Source: CAZLYK01 sp964563495
GTDB taxonomy: Bacteria > Acidobacteriota > Blastocatellia > RBC074
Direction: 5' to 3'
NCBI GenBank assembly: GCA_964563495.1
Contig: CAZLYK010000141.1
Location: forward strand, 1-14,566
Length of the DNA stretch: 14,566 bases
The notes beneath the pieces were generated by a model that was given only the letters and a program-made list of their open reading frames with translations, had not been told where the DNA came from and did no database searches. This document shows, piece by piece, positions 1 to 7,801 of this stretch (positions within the stretch are counted from its first letter, which is position 1; every line of letters begins with the position of its first letter). Both the position numbers and the translations under genes were made by a program.

Positions 1-50
1 CGTCGCCCCGTCGCCCCGTCGCCCCGTCGCCTCATCGCCCCGTCGCCCAG
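1..50. repeat. 8-bp tandem repeat (GTCGCCCC), six imperfect units
   Basis: Units of GTCGCCCC follow head to tail from base 2 to about base 49; units 4 to 6 carry point changes (GTCGCCTC, ATCGCCCC, GTCGCCCA). The array touches the window edge and may extend further. The stop codon and last few codons (W-A-T-G-R) of the minus-strand TrpF-like gene are made from the repeat: the changed unit pair supplies the TCA (TGA on the minus strand) at 32-34. No function is implied; it is a simple-sequence array prone to copy-number change. Confidence 0.85.
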
Positions 51-703
51 GCTTGCTCAAAAAAAGCCGCCAACTTCCCCTCATCCAGCTTTCCCCCGGT
101 CCGCACGCCGCTGCACAAATCCAATCCGAATGGTCCGACCTGATCGATCGCCTCGGCGACGTTGTCCGCGTTCAAACCGCCCGCCAGAAAGACCGGGACA
201 TCGACCGATTCGCGGATGCGGCGGCTGACTGTCCAGTCGTGCGTGCGGCCTGTTCCACCAAGCTCTTTTACCCGCAGTCTCTGGTTGCCGGAATCGAGCA
301 GGATGGCGTCGACGCTCCGGCCGACTACCTGCGCCTCAGCAATTGATGCTTCGCCGGTGACGTGGATGACCTGAACGATCGCGACGCCGGGCAACGCTCC
401 GCGTAACTCATCGTAGCTTCCCTGCTCCAACCGATCGACAATCTGCAAGGTGTTGGTCCGCAGGCGGCGCTGTTGCTCGATGATCGAAGCTACGTCCTGT
501 TTGCTGGTCAGCAGAAAGGTGGCGATCGGCGGTGGAGTTTTCGCAGCAATCAGCGCGATCGACTCTTCATCGATCACGCCCGGGCCGCTCGGCATTTGAG
601 AAACCAGGCCGATCGCCGACGCACCGTAACGAATCGCCAGATCGGCCTCGGCGACGCTGCTGATGCAACAGATTTTGACTCTTGGCTTTTCCGTCGGCTT
701 CAT
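32..703 (-). CDS. Phosphoribosylanthranilate isomerase-like protein (divergent TrpF family)
   Basis: A 223-aa (beta/alpha)8 barrel protein of TrpF length. Canonical TrpF converts N-(5'-phosphoribosyl)anthranilate to CdRP in tryptophan synthesis in the cytoplasm. Visible family signatures are the strand-1 motif VKICCI (residues 9-14, C12 at the catalytic-base position), ILLDS (134-138, D137 at the general-acid position), GGTGRTHDW (149-157), the phosphate-binding AGGLNADN (174-181) and CSGVR (197-201). It is odd in two places: the usual KICGIT is KICCIS, and the loop after strand 2, normally SPR(Y/F) with an arginine that contacts the anthranilate carboxylate, reads MPSGPGVI (residues 37-44). 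No other trp gene is nearby. The start lies 4 bp after the stop of the upstream TonB receptor, with no clear Shine-Dalgarno, so translation probably depends on coupling. The fold is secure; the tryptophan reaction is doubtful, hence no gene symbol. Confidence 0.85.
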   Translation of the reverse strand: MKPTEKPRVKICCISSVAEADLAIRYGASAIGLVSQMPSGPGVIDEESIALIAAKTPPPIATFLLTSKQDVASIIEQQRRLRTNTLQIVDRLEQGSYDELRGALPGVAIVQVIHVTGEASIAEAQVVGRSVDAILLDSGNQRLRVKELGGTGRTHDWTVSRRIRESVDVPVFLAGGLNADNVAEAIDQVGPFGLDLCSGVRTGGKLDEGKLAAFFEQAWATGR

Positions 704-707
704 TTTA

Positions 708-3428
708 TTAAAAGCTGAACTTATACCTCAGCATGAGGCTGCGACCGGGTGCATCCATTCCCCAGCTGATGCCGCGATAGTTCTTATCGTTGAGGTTCTC
801 CAAATCCACCAGCAGGTTGTTGCGCTCGCTGATCCGGAAGCCGCCGCGAACGCCGATGGTCAGGAAGCCCGGGATATAGCGATAGAGCGGAGCGCTGTTA
901 GCGTCGCCGAGGACACGGTTTTGGATCTGGATGAGGGTTTCGCCGGTTGCAATCAGCGTGTCGTCCGCCGTGCCGAACCGGCCGTCCGAACCGGCCGCGA
1001 CCAGGCCACGCGCCGTCGCGCCGCGCCGGAAGAAGTTCTGGATATTGGCGCGCGACCGCGTCGCGCCTATCCGCCGGTCTTCCAGATCGAGCGTCGAAAG
1101 ACGGTCCTGTTTGAACGCGCCATAGAGGTACGGCTCGATCCAGAAGCGATTGTTCGGCCCATCGTAGCGTAGACGCAAATTGCCCTGTGGAGCGGGCGTG
1201 CCGCCCTCGATCGTCGGCGGCAGCCTGGTCAGCTTGTCCTCGGCGTGCAGGTAGGTGAAGTTCTGGCCGAGCGTCCAGTTGTGCATCAGTCGCAGATCGA
1301 ATTTCTGTTCAAGGCCGTAGATCCGGGAATCGCCGAAATTTGAACGGATCAGCACCGGGTTGGTCGAAGCCGCGACAAAGACCACGCCGTTTGCGTTCTG
1401 CGAGGTGATTTGTTGATCGCCGAGCTGCTGTCCGACTGCGCCCTGCGGCAGGATCAGCGACTGGAGCACAATGTTGTCGTAGATGTCGTTGACGAAAAAG
1501 TTGACGTCGATGTCGATCCGGCTCCGGTGCAGATGCACGCCGGCTTCGTAAGTCCAGCTTGTTTCCGGCTTGAGCTGAGCGACGGGGATGCCGGTCGAGA
1601 CGGCGTTGCCGGCTGCCGTTGTGCCGATAAACGCCCCTTTGCCCGCCAGGTCCGCGGCGTTGGCTTCATAGCCGTTGCCGGTCAGGCCGAGCGTGCCGAG
1701 GTCGGTGATATGCGGCGTGCGAAAACCGCGGCTGACCTGCGCCGAAAGATTGAAGCTTTCAGCCAGGGTGAGCACGGCTCCGAAACGAGGCGTCAGCGCA
1801 TTCGCCGTCAACCTATCGTCGGGCCAGAGCGGCTGGCCGTTGACCAGCAGAGAGTTGGCCGCGCGCGAATCGTACGACGCCCTGCCATAACGCAGCGCGC
1901 CGACCAATCGCAGCCGTTCGGGGATCGCCTCCCAGACATCCTGAAGGTAAAGGCCGCCGCTGTGATACGTCGCTTTGTCGGGAACGCGCGGCCGCGCCGG
2001 CGAGGCAGCCCCGGTGACCGGATCAAAAACGTAGGACGGCGCTCTGATCCGATCGTAGTAAAAATCTCCCCCTAGAACCAGGCTGTTGCGCGACCATTGC
2101 CCGGCGGCCTGCGCCTGCACGCCGTGGACGACGGTGCGTTCGGGCTGGTGCGTGATGCCGCCCAGTGGGTTGCCGTTGCCGCCCTGGTTGACTCGCTCTT
2201 CGCGCTGCGCGTTGTAGGAGTACGAGAGCGTCAAGGTATCGAACGGGCCGGCATCGAATCTTTCGTAGCGGCCATAGAAGAAATCGAGCATGAAGTTGCG
2301 CAGATCGGCGACCAGGTTGCCGTCGCCGCCGAGGGTCTGGTCGAAACGTTTCCCGCCGTCGATCTGTGCACGCTGGTAATGGACCGAAAGTTGATCGTAG
2401 TCGGTCAGCCGGTAGGTCAGCTTGAATAGACCGCCGTATTGAGTAAAAGCCGTATCAGTCGACCTTTCGCCAAGCAGCAAATTCGATGGCAGGCCGAAGA
2501 AACGGTTGACCGCCGAATGTGATTCGTATCCGCCGCCGGGGCGAACCGTGTGGCTGCGATGCGAAGCCAGATTGACCAGCACGGCCAGCTCACGCCCGCC
2601 GAATGTGAGGAGCGTGTTCCCGCCAAAGCTGTGATCGGCGCTGTTGTAATGCGTGCTGATCTGCCCGTGCGTTTCCGGGCTGCCGGCGCTGAAGAGAGGC
2701 GCACGTGAAATCAGCTGCACACTGCCGCCGATGCTGTCGCTGCCGTACTGTGCGCCGTTTGGCCCGCGAATCACTTCGACCGCGCGCAGGCTGGTTGGAT
2801 CATTGAGATTGAAGAAGGTATTGACGCCGCCGCGTGCCGCCGCATTCGAAAAGCGAATGCCGTCGAGATAATTGACCACTTTCGCTCCCGTCAGGCCGCG
2901 GACGAAAATCGCGCCCATGGTCGCGCTGGTCCGTTGCTGCTGCAGCCCCGGCTCATCCTGCGCTACCTGGGCAAGGACGGCCTTGGCGCGTTGCTGCAGT
3001 TTATCTTGATCCAGGACGTTGACCTGCTGCGTGGTCTGATCGAGCGACTGAACAATCCCGATCTCAGCCGTGACCGTGACCTCGGCGGTCAATGACTCCG
3101 CGCCGAGCACGATCTCGATCATGGCGTTGTTGCTCGACGGCACATGAACGGCTTTGCGCTGCTGCGCAAAACCACGCTGGGCGGTGACGAGCAGTTCGTA
3201 AGTCCCGGCCGGCACGCCGCGCAATCTGAATCGACCTTCCAAATCAGTGGTCGTCGTCGCGACGACCGATTGTCGCGCATTGAGCAGGCTGACCGTTACC
3301 CGCGCCGTTACCGCGCCGGACGCATCTTTGACCACACCGGCCAGTTCATAGGTCTGTTCCCCACGACCATCGATCGGCAGGCACAGGCAAAAGAGCAGCG
3401 ATAAAATTCCCCAACCAAAAATTTTCAT
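708..3428 (-). CDS. TonB-dependent outer-membrane receptor with carboxypeptidase-regulatory-like N-domain
   Basis: A 906-aa outer-membrane active transporter. An N-terminal signal peptide (hydrophobic ILSLLFCLCL, residues 8-17, cleavage near 20-24) is followed by a carboxypeptidase-regulatory-like beta-sandwich (about 27-108, with TTDLEGRFRLRGVPAGTYEL), a possible TonB box (EVTVTAE, 116-122), a plug domain (about 125-242, with IFVRGLTG, YLDGIRFSN and VEVIRGPNGAQYGSDSIGG) and a 22-strand-type barrel ending in the aromatic terminus RYKFSF. The barrel end (NLNDKNYRGISWGMDAPGRS) resembles haem/transferrin-type receptors, but the ligand cannot be read from sequence. The start is supported by GAGGA (tcctc at 3435-3439 on the plus strand) six bases upstream. 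The gene is divergent from the Oar-like receptor and is followed after 4 bp by the TrpF-like gene, so both are probably one transcript. Confidence 0.93.
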   Translation of the reverse strand: MKIFGWGILSLLFCLCLPIDGRGEQTYELAGVVKDASGAVTARVTVSLLNARQSVVATTTTDLEGRFRLRGVPAGTYELLVTAQRGFAQQRKAVHVPSSNNAMIEIVLGAESLTAEVTVTAEIGIVQSLDQTTQQVNVLDQDKLQQRAKAVLAQVAQDEPGLQQQRTSATMGAIFVRGLTGAKVVNYLDGIRFSNAAARGGVNTFFNLNDPTSLRAVEVIRGPNGAQYGSDSIGGSVQLISRAPLFSAGSPETHGQISTHYNSADHSFGGNTLLTFGGRELAVLVNLASHRSHTVRPGGGYESHSAVNRFFGLPSNLLLGERSTDTAFTQYGGLFKLTYRLTDYDQLSVHYQRAQIDGGKRFDQTLGGDGNLVADLRNFMLDFFYGRYERFDAGPFDTLTLSYSYNAQREERVNQGGNGNPLGGITHQPERTVVHGVQAQAAGQWSRNSLVLGGDFYYDRIRAPSYVFDPVTGAASPARPRVPDKATYHSGGLYLQDVWEAIPERLRLVGALRYGRASYDSRAANSLLVNGQPLWPDDRLTANALTPRFGAVLTLAESFNLSAQVSRGFRTPHITDLGTLGLTGNGYEANAADLAGKGAFIGTTAAGNAVSTGIPVAQLKPETSWTYEAGVHLHRSRIDIDVNFFVNDIYDNIVLQSLILPQGAVGQQLGDQQITSQNANGVVFVAASTNPVLIRSNFGDSRIYGLEQKFDLRLMHNWTLGQNFTYLHAEDKLTRLPPTIEGGTPAPQGNLRLRYDGPNNRFWIEPYLYGAFKQDRLSTLDLEDRRIGATRSRANIQNFFRRGATARGLVAAGSDGRFGTADDTLIATGETLIQIQNRVLGDANSAPLYRYIPGFLTIGVRGGFRISERNNLLVDLENLNDKNYRGISWGMDAPGRSLMLRYKFSF

Positions 3429-3512
3429 GAAAGTTCCTCATGACAAGGCCCCGGTCAACCGCGTGAGGGCGTTCACCCGAGCAAGAAATCCCGGTGCGCA
3501 CCGCAAAGAATC

Positions 3513-3541
3513 TTGACACTGCTATTGGCCGGGCCTAGACT
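3513..3541 (+). promoter_or_regulatory. Predicted sigma70-type promoter for the Oar-like receptor gene
   Basis: A perfect -35 hexamer TTGACA (3513-3518) is followed after 17 bp by TAGACT (3536-3541), which matches the -10 consensus at four of six positions. It lies about 165 bp upstream of the plus-strand ATG in the divergent intergenic region, implying a 5' leader of roughly 160 nt. It is a consensus match only; no transcript data are available. Confidence 0.5.
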
Positions 3542-3556
3542 TACCGGTAGGTAAGT
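3539..3556. promoter_or_regulatory. Inverted repeat, likely operator overlapping the -10 element
   Basis: ACTTACC-GGTA-GGTAAGT is a perfect 7+7 bp inverted repeat with a 4-bp centre. It covers the last three bases of the predicted -10 box (3536-3541), where a dimeric repressor would block RNA polymerase. Size and symmetry are in the style of TetR-family operators; no regulator gene is visible in the window, so the cognate protein is unknown. Its place between divergent genes means it could also affect the minus-strand TonB receptor operon. Confidence 0.5.
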
Positions 3557-3694
3557 GATTCATCGTTTTGCGGCATTCTCTAAATCAGACATTAAAAATA
3601 AGCGGACAGGATAACGCATCGGTTTGATTGTGAAAACACGCGTCTATTCTCCACCTTGCTGCTGCTCGAACCACTCTCGAAAAAGATAGAAATC

Positions 3695-3702
3695 AAGGAG
3701 GT
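3695..3702 (+). promoter_or_regulatory. Strong Shine-Dalgarno site (AAGGAGGT)
   Basis: AAGGAGGT is fully complementary to the usual 16S rRNA 3' end and lies 5 bases before the ATG at 3708. It fixes the start of the Oar-like receptor and predicts high translation, unlike the weaker sites of the other genes in this window. Confidence 0.85.
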
Positions 3703-3707
3703 TCACC

Positions 3708-6700
3708 ATGTCGCATACGGCTACGCGTTTGATCATGCTTCTCTTGCTTACGGCGTCGATCACCTGGGTTACGTTCGGACAAGCCACCAACGGGAGTATT
3801 CGGGGGACGGTGTCCGACCCGAACGGCGCCGTGGTCCCCAAAGCCGGCGTCTTCGTCAAACACCTGGACACGAACGTCGAGCGGAAGGCGATGACGACAT
3901 CGGATGGAATGTTCGCCGTCGACAACCTGCAGCCCGGCGGATATGAAATCCGGGTCGAGGCCGCCGGATTCCAGAAACAGCTCAAACGGCTGACTTTGCT
4001 GACCAGCGCCAACGTCGAAGAGAATTTCGAGATGACCCTGGGCGCCAGCACCGAGACCGTCGTGATCACCTCGGAATCGGCGCAGCTTAACACATCCGAT
4101 TACAAAGTAGATGGGGTGATCACACGCGAACGAATCGAGAACCTGCCGCTCAACGGGCGCAGTTTTCTCTCTCTCGCCTCTCTCGAACCGGGTGTGGATG
4201 TCCAGTTCGTGGCGAACCCCGGCGCCGGTGGGCCGAACAACTATTTCCGCGTTTCGATCGCCGGCAGCACCAGCACTCTGACGCGCATCTCGGTGGACGG
4301 CGCCAATGTCAATGATCGGATTACGGGCGGGACGGCGCAGAATTTTTCACAGGAGACGGTCCAGGAGTTTCAGATCTCGACCTTCAACTTCGACCTCTCG
4401 GTAGGCAATACCTCCTCCGGAGCGGTCAACATTGTCTCGCGGACGGGGGGCAATGAATTCCACGGCAGCGGCTTCTACTTTTACCGCGACCACAACATGG
4501 CGGCCTTTCCCGCGTTCAAGCGGCCGAACGACCCGACCGCCTTCAACCCCGCCTATAACAACCCGGACCTTCGTCCGCGGCTGGTCGATCCGTTCTTCGT
4601 CCGGCGCAACACCGGAGTCAACCTTGGCGGTCCGATTAAAAAGGACAAGCTCTTCTTCTTCTCCAATTTTGAGTACACCAACCAGGTTGGCGCGCAGACG
4701 ATCAGCTTCGTCAACCCGATCTTTGCCCCTTTCAGCCACGTCGGGCAATTGCCTTTTCGCGGTAAGCTCTTCAATACCCGGGTGGATTACAAGCTGAGCA
4801 ACAAGCACAGCGCCTACCTGCGTTACAGCCAGGACCGGAACACCAACCTCGCGGGCGGCGGGAATCTGGAATCGACCTGGACTTCCAGCCGCAATTACGC
4901 CGATCAGACAAACCTCGGCCTAACCAGCATTATTAAGCCGACGATGGTCAACGAATTCCGATTTTCCTATTCGTTCTACAGCAACCAACTGCGCCCGCCC
5001 GATACGTCGGAGTGCAACAACCCACTTTATTGCTTCAACCTGAACGGGCCGCGGATCGGCGGTTTCGGCCTGACCATCGGCAATGATAACAATGTGACTC
5101 AGCACCGTCTCCTTCGGACCTACCAGTTGAATGAAAACTTCTACTGGCAAAAAGGCTCCCACCGCATCCGGTTCGGCGGCAACTGGGAGCACCTCTATGG
5201 CCATGGGAGCTGGGCGCGGATCTATCAGGGCATGTTCAATCTTTACAGCCCGGACACGCTCCTGACGCAAAATACGGCGTTGTACGCGGCGCTCCCCGCG
5301 ACGCTGCGAACGACCACCGCCGGACCGCCGACTTTTGCCGACATCCTCAAGCTCCCGGTGACCGGCAACGTTTCCATCAGCGTCGGCGACGCCAGACAAC
5401 CCCCGGCATACAGGGGGAAAGAGGCCGCGCGCAACGACGCTTACCGTCTTTACTATCAGGACACCTGGCAGGTTACGCCGAAGTTCAGTTTCAACTACGG
5501 TCTGGCCTGGTCATTTGATGACAACATCATCAGTCACGATCTGGACAAGCCGGAATGGCTGCGACCGGTGCTCGGCGGGCCGAACGCCGATTTAAGGCCG
5601 ACGCGGTACGACTATAACAACTTCCAACCCGCGATCGGATTTGCCTGGTCGCTCGGCAAGCAGAACAAGACTGTCATTCGCGGGGGGTCCGGGGTTTATC
5701 ACGCTTCGCCCAATTCGTTCTATACGAGGCTGGGAGAGCGCGGTTTTCTGGGGCCGGCGGGGAATGGTCTGGTGCCGTTCAACTCCGCTCAGGTGCCTAA
5801 CCCGACCGCGGGGCAGACGCTGCCGGGAGTCCCGGCGCAGCCCGCCACGCTCAACTTTACCCAACCGACATCTTTCACCGGTCAGAGTGCGATCGATCTT
5901 ATCCCGGGCCTCCGCAACCAGCTTTTGTCGCGCTGGGGGACCGGGACAGACATTTCGGTTCGCGGGATCGAAGTCACCAAGCAGGCGCTCGGCGCGGCGG
6001 GTGAAGGCATCTTTATCAGCGACCTGACCACCGGTTACACTTTTCACGTGACCGCGGGCGTCCAGCGCGAGATCGCCGGAAACATGGTCCTGACGGCTGA
6101 TTTCGTCATGCGGCGCGCCATCAAGTTCGGCGGCACCGAGGCCGGGTTCGGCGTCGATCTCAACCGTTTCCTGCGGCCGAGAGTGGTGGCGACCGATGCC
6201 GTGACCCAGGCCGTGACCTTTGTCCAGAACCCGGTCATTCCGGTCTGCACCAGCGCCACCCAGTTGAACACACCGAAATTCCCGTGTTCGTCGAGCCTCA
6301 TTCTGGGCTACTGGTCGGGCATCAGCACCAGATACACCGGGCTCCTCGTCAAGCTCGACAAACGCTACTCCAACGGCTGGCAATTCACCGGATCCTACGC
6401 CTTCTCGCGTTACGTCAATAATGTCAACGTAGCGGTCAACGGCGTGAGCATGGACAATCTATACGAGACCTCCGGGATTAACGGCGGCGACGTTCCCCAT
6501 CGTTTCACCTTCAGCGGCTTTTACGAGGTTCCCTCCTACAAAGGCGAGAACCGGTTCCTGCGCGGGCTGCTCAACAGCTGGCAGGTCGGGCTGATTTCAG
6601 ATATGCGAAGCGCACCCACCCTCAACCCGAACATCGGGTTGGATACTGATGGGGACGGGATTTCCCGGTACACGCTGCCGGGGATCAAATGGAACGGCCT

Positions 6701-7172
6701 CGGCCGCGGGGTGAGCGCCGATCAACTCCGCGCGGCGGTCGAGAAACATAATGCCGATGTCATCGCACGGGCCAAGCCCCTCCCCGCCAACGCCACTACC
6801 GCACAGACGGCTCAATGCACGATCTTCGTCAACGGGCAGCGGATGTGCGGCGCCCGCACCCCGCAAAACCAGGTCATCCCGCTGCTCACCCTGCCGGACA
6901 AGTTCTCCAACGGCGACCCCTTCTTTTCGCAGGACGTTCGCCTGACCAGGGTGATTATGATCGGTGAAAAGGTCCGGATCTCGCTGATCGCCGAAGGGTT
7001 CAATATCTTCAACATCGCCAACCTGACCGGCTACGGCAGCGGGTTGAATTCTCTGGCGGCTCCCGGACAGGTCCAGCAATTGACTTTCGGCCAGCCGGGC
7101 GATCGGGTCAACCAGATCTTCGGGACGGGCGGCCCGCGCGCCTTCCAGTTCGCCGCGCGCATCTCTTTCTGA
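3708..7172 (+). CDS. Oar-like TonB-dependent receptor (large, carboxypeptidase-regulatory-like N-domain)
   Basis: A 1154-aa outer-membrane protein of the expanded Oar-like family typical of Acidobacteriota. It begins with a signal peptide (LIMLLLLTASITWVTFGQA, residues 8-26, cleavage likely after FGQA). A carboxypeptidase-regulatory-like domain follows (about 28-112, with IRGTVSDPNGAVVPKAGV and GGYEIRVEAAGF), then a plug region (about 135-250, with IENLPLNGRSFLSLASLEPGV, ISVDGANVNDR and SSGAVNIVSRTGGNEFHG), and a long beta-barrel ending in the aromatic signature FQFAARISF. Family members are thought to import large substrates such as glycans or peptides, but the ligand cannot be inferred here. 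The start is set by the AAGGAGGT site. The gene is monocistronic as far as seen: it is divergent from the other receptor and convergent with the DGR region, with a large palindrome 15 bp after its stop. No truncation is seen. Confidence 0.93.
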   Translation: MSHTATRLIMLLLLTASITWVTFGQATNGSIRGTVSDPNGAVVPKAGVFVKHLDTNVERKAMTTSDGMFAVDNLQPGGYEIRVEAAGFQKQLKRLTLLTSANVEENFEMTLGASTETVVITSESAQLNTSDYKVDGVITRERIENLPLNGRSFLSLASLEPGVDVQFVANPGAGGPNNYFRVSIAGSTSTLTRISVDGANVNDRITGGTAQNFSQETVQEFQISTFNFDLSVGNTSSGAVNIVSRTGGNEFHGSGFYFYRDHNMAAFPAFKRPNDPTAFNPAYNNPDLRPRLVDPFFVRRNTGVNLGGPIKKDKLFFFSNFEYTNQVGAQTISFVNPIFAPFSHVGQLPFRGKLFNTRVDYKLSNKHSAYLRYSQDRNTNLAGGGNLESTWTSSRNYADQTNLGLTSIIKPTMVNEFRFSYSFYSNQLRPPDTSECNNPLYCFNLNGPRIGGFGLTIGNDNNVTQHRLLRTYQLNENFYWQKGSHRIRFGGNWEHLYGHGSWARIYQGMFNLYSPDTLLTQNTALYAALPATLRTTTAGPPTFADILKLPVTGNVSISVGDARQPPAYRGKEAARNDAYRLYYQDTWQVTPKFSFNYGLAWSFDDNIISHDLDKPEWLRPVLGGPNADLRPTRYDYNNFQPAIGFAWSLGKQNKTVIRGGSGVYHASPNSFYTRLGERGFLGPAGNGLVPFNSAQVPNPTAGQTLPGVPAQPATLNFTQPTSFTGQSAIDLIPGLRNQLLSRWGTGTDISVRGIEVTKQALGAAGEGIFISDLTTGYTFHVTAGVQREIAGNMVLTADFVMRRAIKFGGTEAGFGVDLNRFLRPRVVATDAVTQAVTFVQNPVIPVCTSATQLNTPKFPCSSSLILGYWSGISTRYTGLLVKLDKRYSNGWQFTGSYAFSRYVNNVNVAVNGVSMDNLYETSGINGGDVPHRFTFSGFYEVPSYKGENRFLRGLLNSWQVGLISDMRSAPTLNPNIGLDTDGDGISRYTLPGIKWNGLGRGVSADQLRAAVEKHNADVIARAKPLPANATTAQTAQCTIFVNGQRMCGARTPQNQVIPLLTLPDKFSNGDPFFSQDVRLTRVIMIGEKVRISLIAEGFNIFNIANLTGYGSGLNSLAAPGQVQQLTFGQPGDRVNQIFGTGGPRAFQFAARISF

Positions 7173-7187
7173 GACCGCTTGACGGAT

Positions 7188-7329
7188 AGAAATAGACAGG
7201 ATCGACAGGATTTTTGCAGGATTAAACAGGATTATTGAGGGAAGGTGACTGGGGTTAACCCTGAGCTTTCTTTCCCTGAACAGTCTTGTCCAATCCTGAA
7301 AAAATCCTGTCGATCCTGTCTATTTTCTT
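7188..7329. repeat. Palindrome of about 140 bp with CAGGAT-repeat arms
   Basis: The outer arms contain a perfect 25-bp inverted repeat (7191-7215 against 7300-7324) built from CAGGAT units (ACAGGAT-CG-ACAGGAT). Similarity continues inward with small mismatches (CAGGATT; then GAGGGAAG on the left against CAGGGAAAG on the right) down to the perfect central palindrome GGGTTAACCC (7252-7261). The whole element can fold into one long imperfect hairpin on either strand. It lies between the stop codons of two convergent genes, 15 bp from one and 11 bp from the other, so a bidirectional terminator or a non-autonomous (MITE-like) repeat are both possible. CAGGAT-type repeats are, to my knowledge, common between genes in such genomes. 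Confidence 0.8.
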
Positions 7330-7340
7330 TGCAAAACTGC

Positions 7341-7539
7341 TCATAGGAATTGATTCCCATGTCTTGAAAAAGTGAGATGCGCAAATATGTCTTCGCGCAA
7401 TTGCCAGGTATTCCCGTGTCCCAGATGTGCAATCCAGCTTCGAATCGATTGATAGGAATCGGCGATGAACGTCCGCTCGAAGATCGGCACAATAATGTTG
7501 CAGAGCGCATGATGGACGACGCGATCGCGGTAAGGCGCC
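7341..7539 (-). pseudogene. DGR-type reverse transcriptase remnant, palm domain missing, 5' end in assembly gap
   Basis: Reading from the gap, the frame gives APYRDRVVHHALCNII, then VPIFERTFIADSYQ. This is the conserved fingers block of DGR and related group II-like reverse transcriptases (PFRDRVVHHAL...EPIFE..FI.DSYA). Directly after DSYQ, where GKGTHAAL and then the palm with its Y-x-D-D catalytic motif should follow, the frame continues SIRSWIAHLGHGNTWQLRED and ends at TGA (7341-7343). That tail resembles the extreme C-terminus of such enzymes (S..SW..H....T..LR..), so about 200 residues appear deleted in frame. Only about 65 codons are visible and the N-terminus lies in the N run. As assembled it cannot polymerise. 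It may be a real internal deletion or a misassembly beside the gap. Identity of the first block is strong; that of the tail is moderate. Confidence 0.78.
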
Positions 7540-7639
7540 NNNNNNNNNNNNNNNNNNNNNNNNNNNNNNNNNNNNNNNNNNNNNNNNNNNNNNNNNNNNN
7601 NNNNNNNNNNNNNNNNNNNNNNNNNNNNNNNNNNNNNNN
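7540..7639. other. Assembly gap (100 N)
   Basis: Exactly 100 N, the conventional placeholder for a scaffold gap of unknown length. By the DGR layout the missing DNA should contain the rest of the template repeat and the 5' end of the reverse transcriptase, which together would usually exceed 100 bp. A TR/VR repeat pair is a plausible cause of the assembly break. Confidence 0.97.
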
Positions 7640-7685
<46 letters not shown>

Positions 7686-7725
7686 GCCTCGTACCAAGAT
7701 TGCCGGCCAAGAGCGACGAAATCCT

Positions 7726-7754
7726 AAAAAATTTGGCGCGCTTCGCGCGCCAAA
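7726..7754 (-). terminator. Perfect GC-rich hairpin plus T-run; terminator or DGR hairpin
   Basis: On the minus strand TTTGGCGCGC-GAA-GCGCGCCAAA forms a 10-bp perfect stem with a 3-nt loop (7732-7754), followed at once by six T (7726-7731). This has the form of an intrinsic terminator for the four-gene operon, 47 bp past the stop of the FGE-fold gene. A short GC-rich hairpin just 3' of the VR is also a known DGR element that aids retrohoming, so it could serve both roles. If it terminates efficiently, the TR and reverse transcriptase need read-through or their own promoter. Confidence 0.75.
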
Positions 7755-7801
7755 GGGTAAAGCAGAAAGGGCCAAGGTCACAAGGGCTAAAGAGCCGAGG
7801 G

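Noticed and set aside
4347..4808. Minus-strand open frames inside the Oar-like gene (for example 153 aa and others up to 263 aa at 5592-6383)
   Set aside because: They are shadows of a GC-rich coding sequence with no recognisable domain, lying opposite a clearly conserved receptor.
7188..7329. CRISPR array suggested by repeated CAGGAT units
   Set aside because: Units are 6-8 bp with no regular spacers, and the arrangement is a single palindrome; no cas genes are present.
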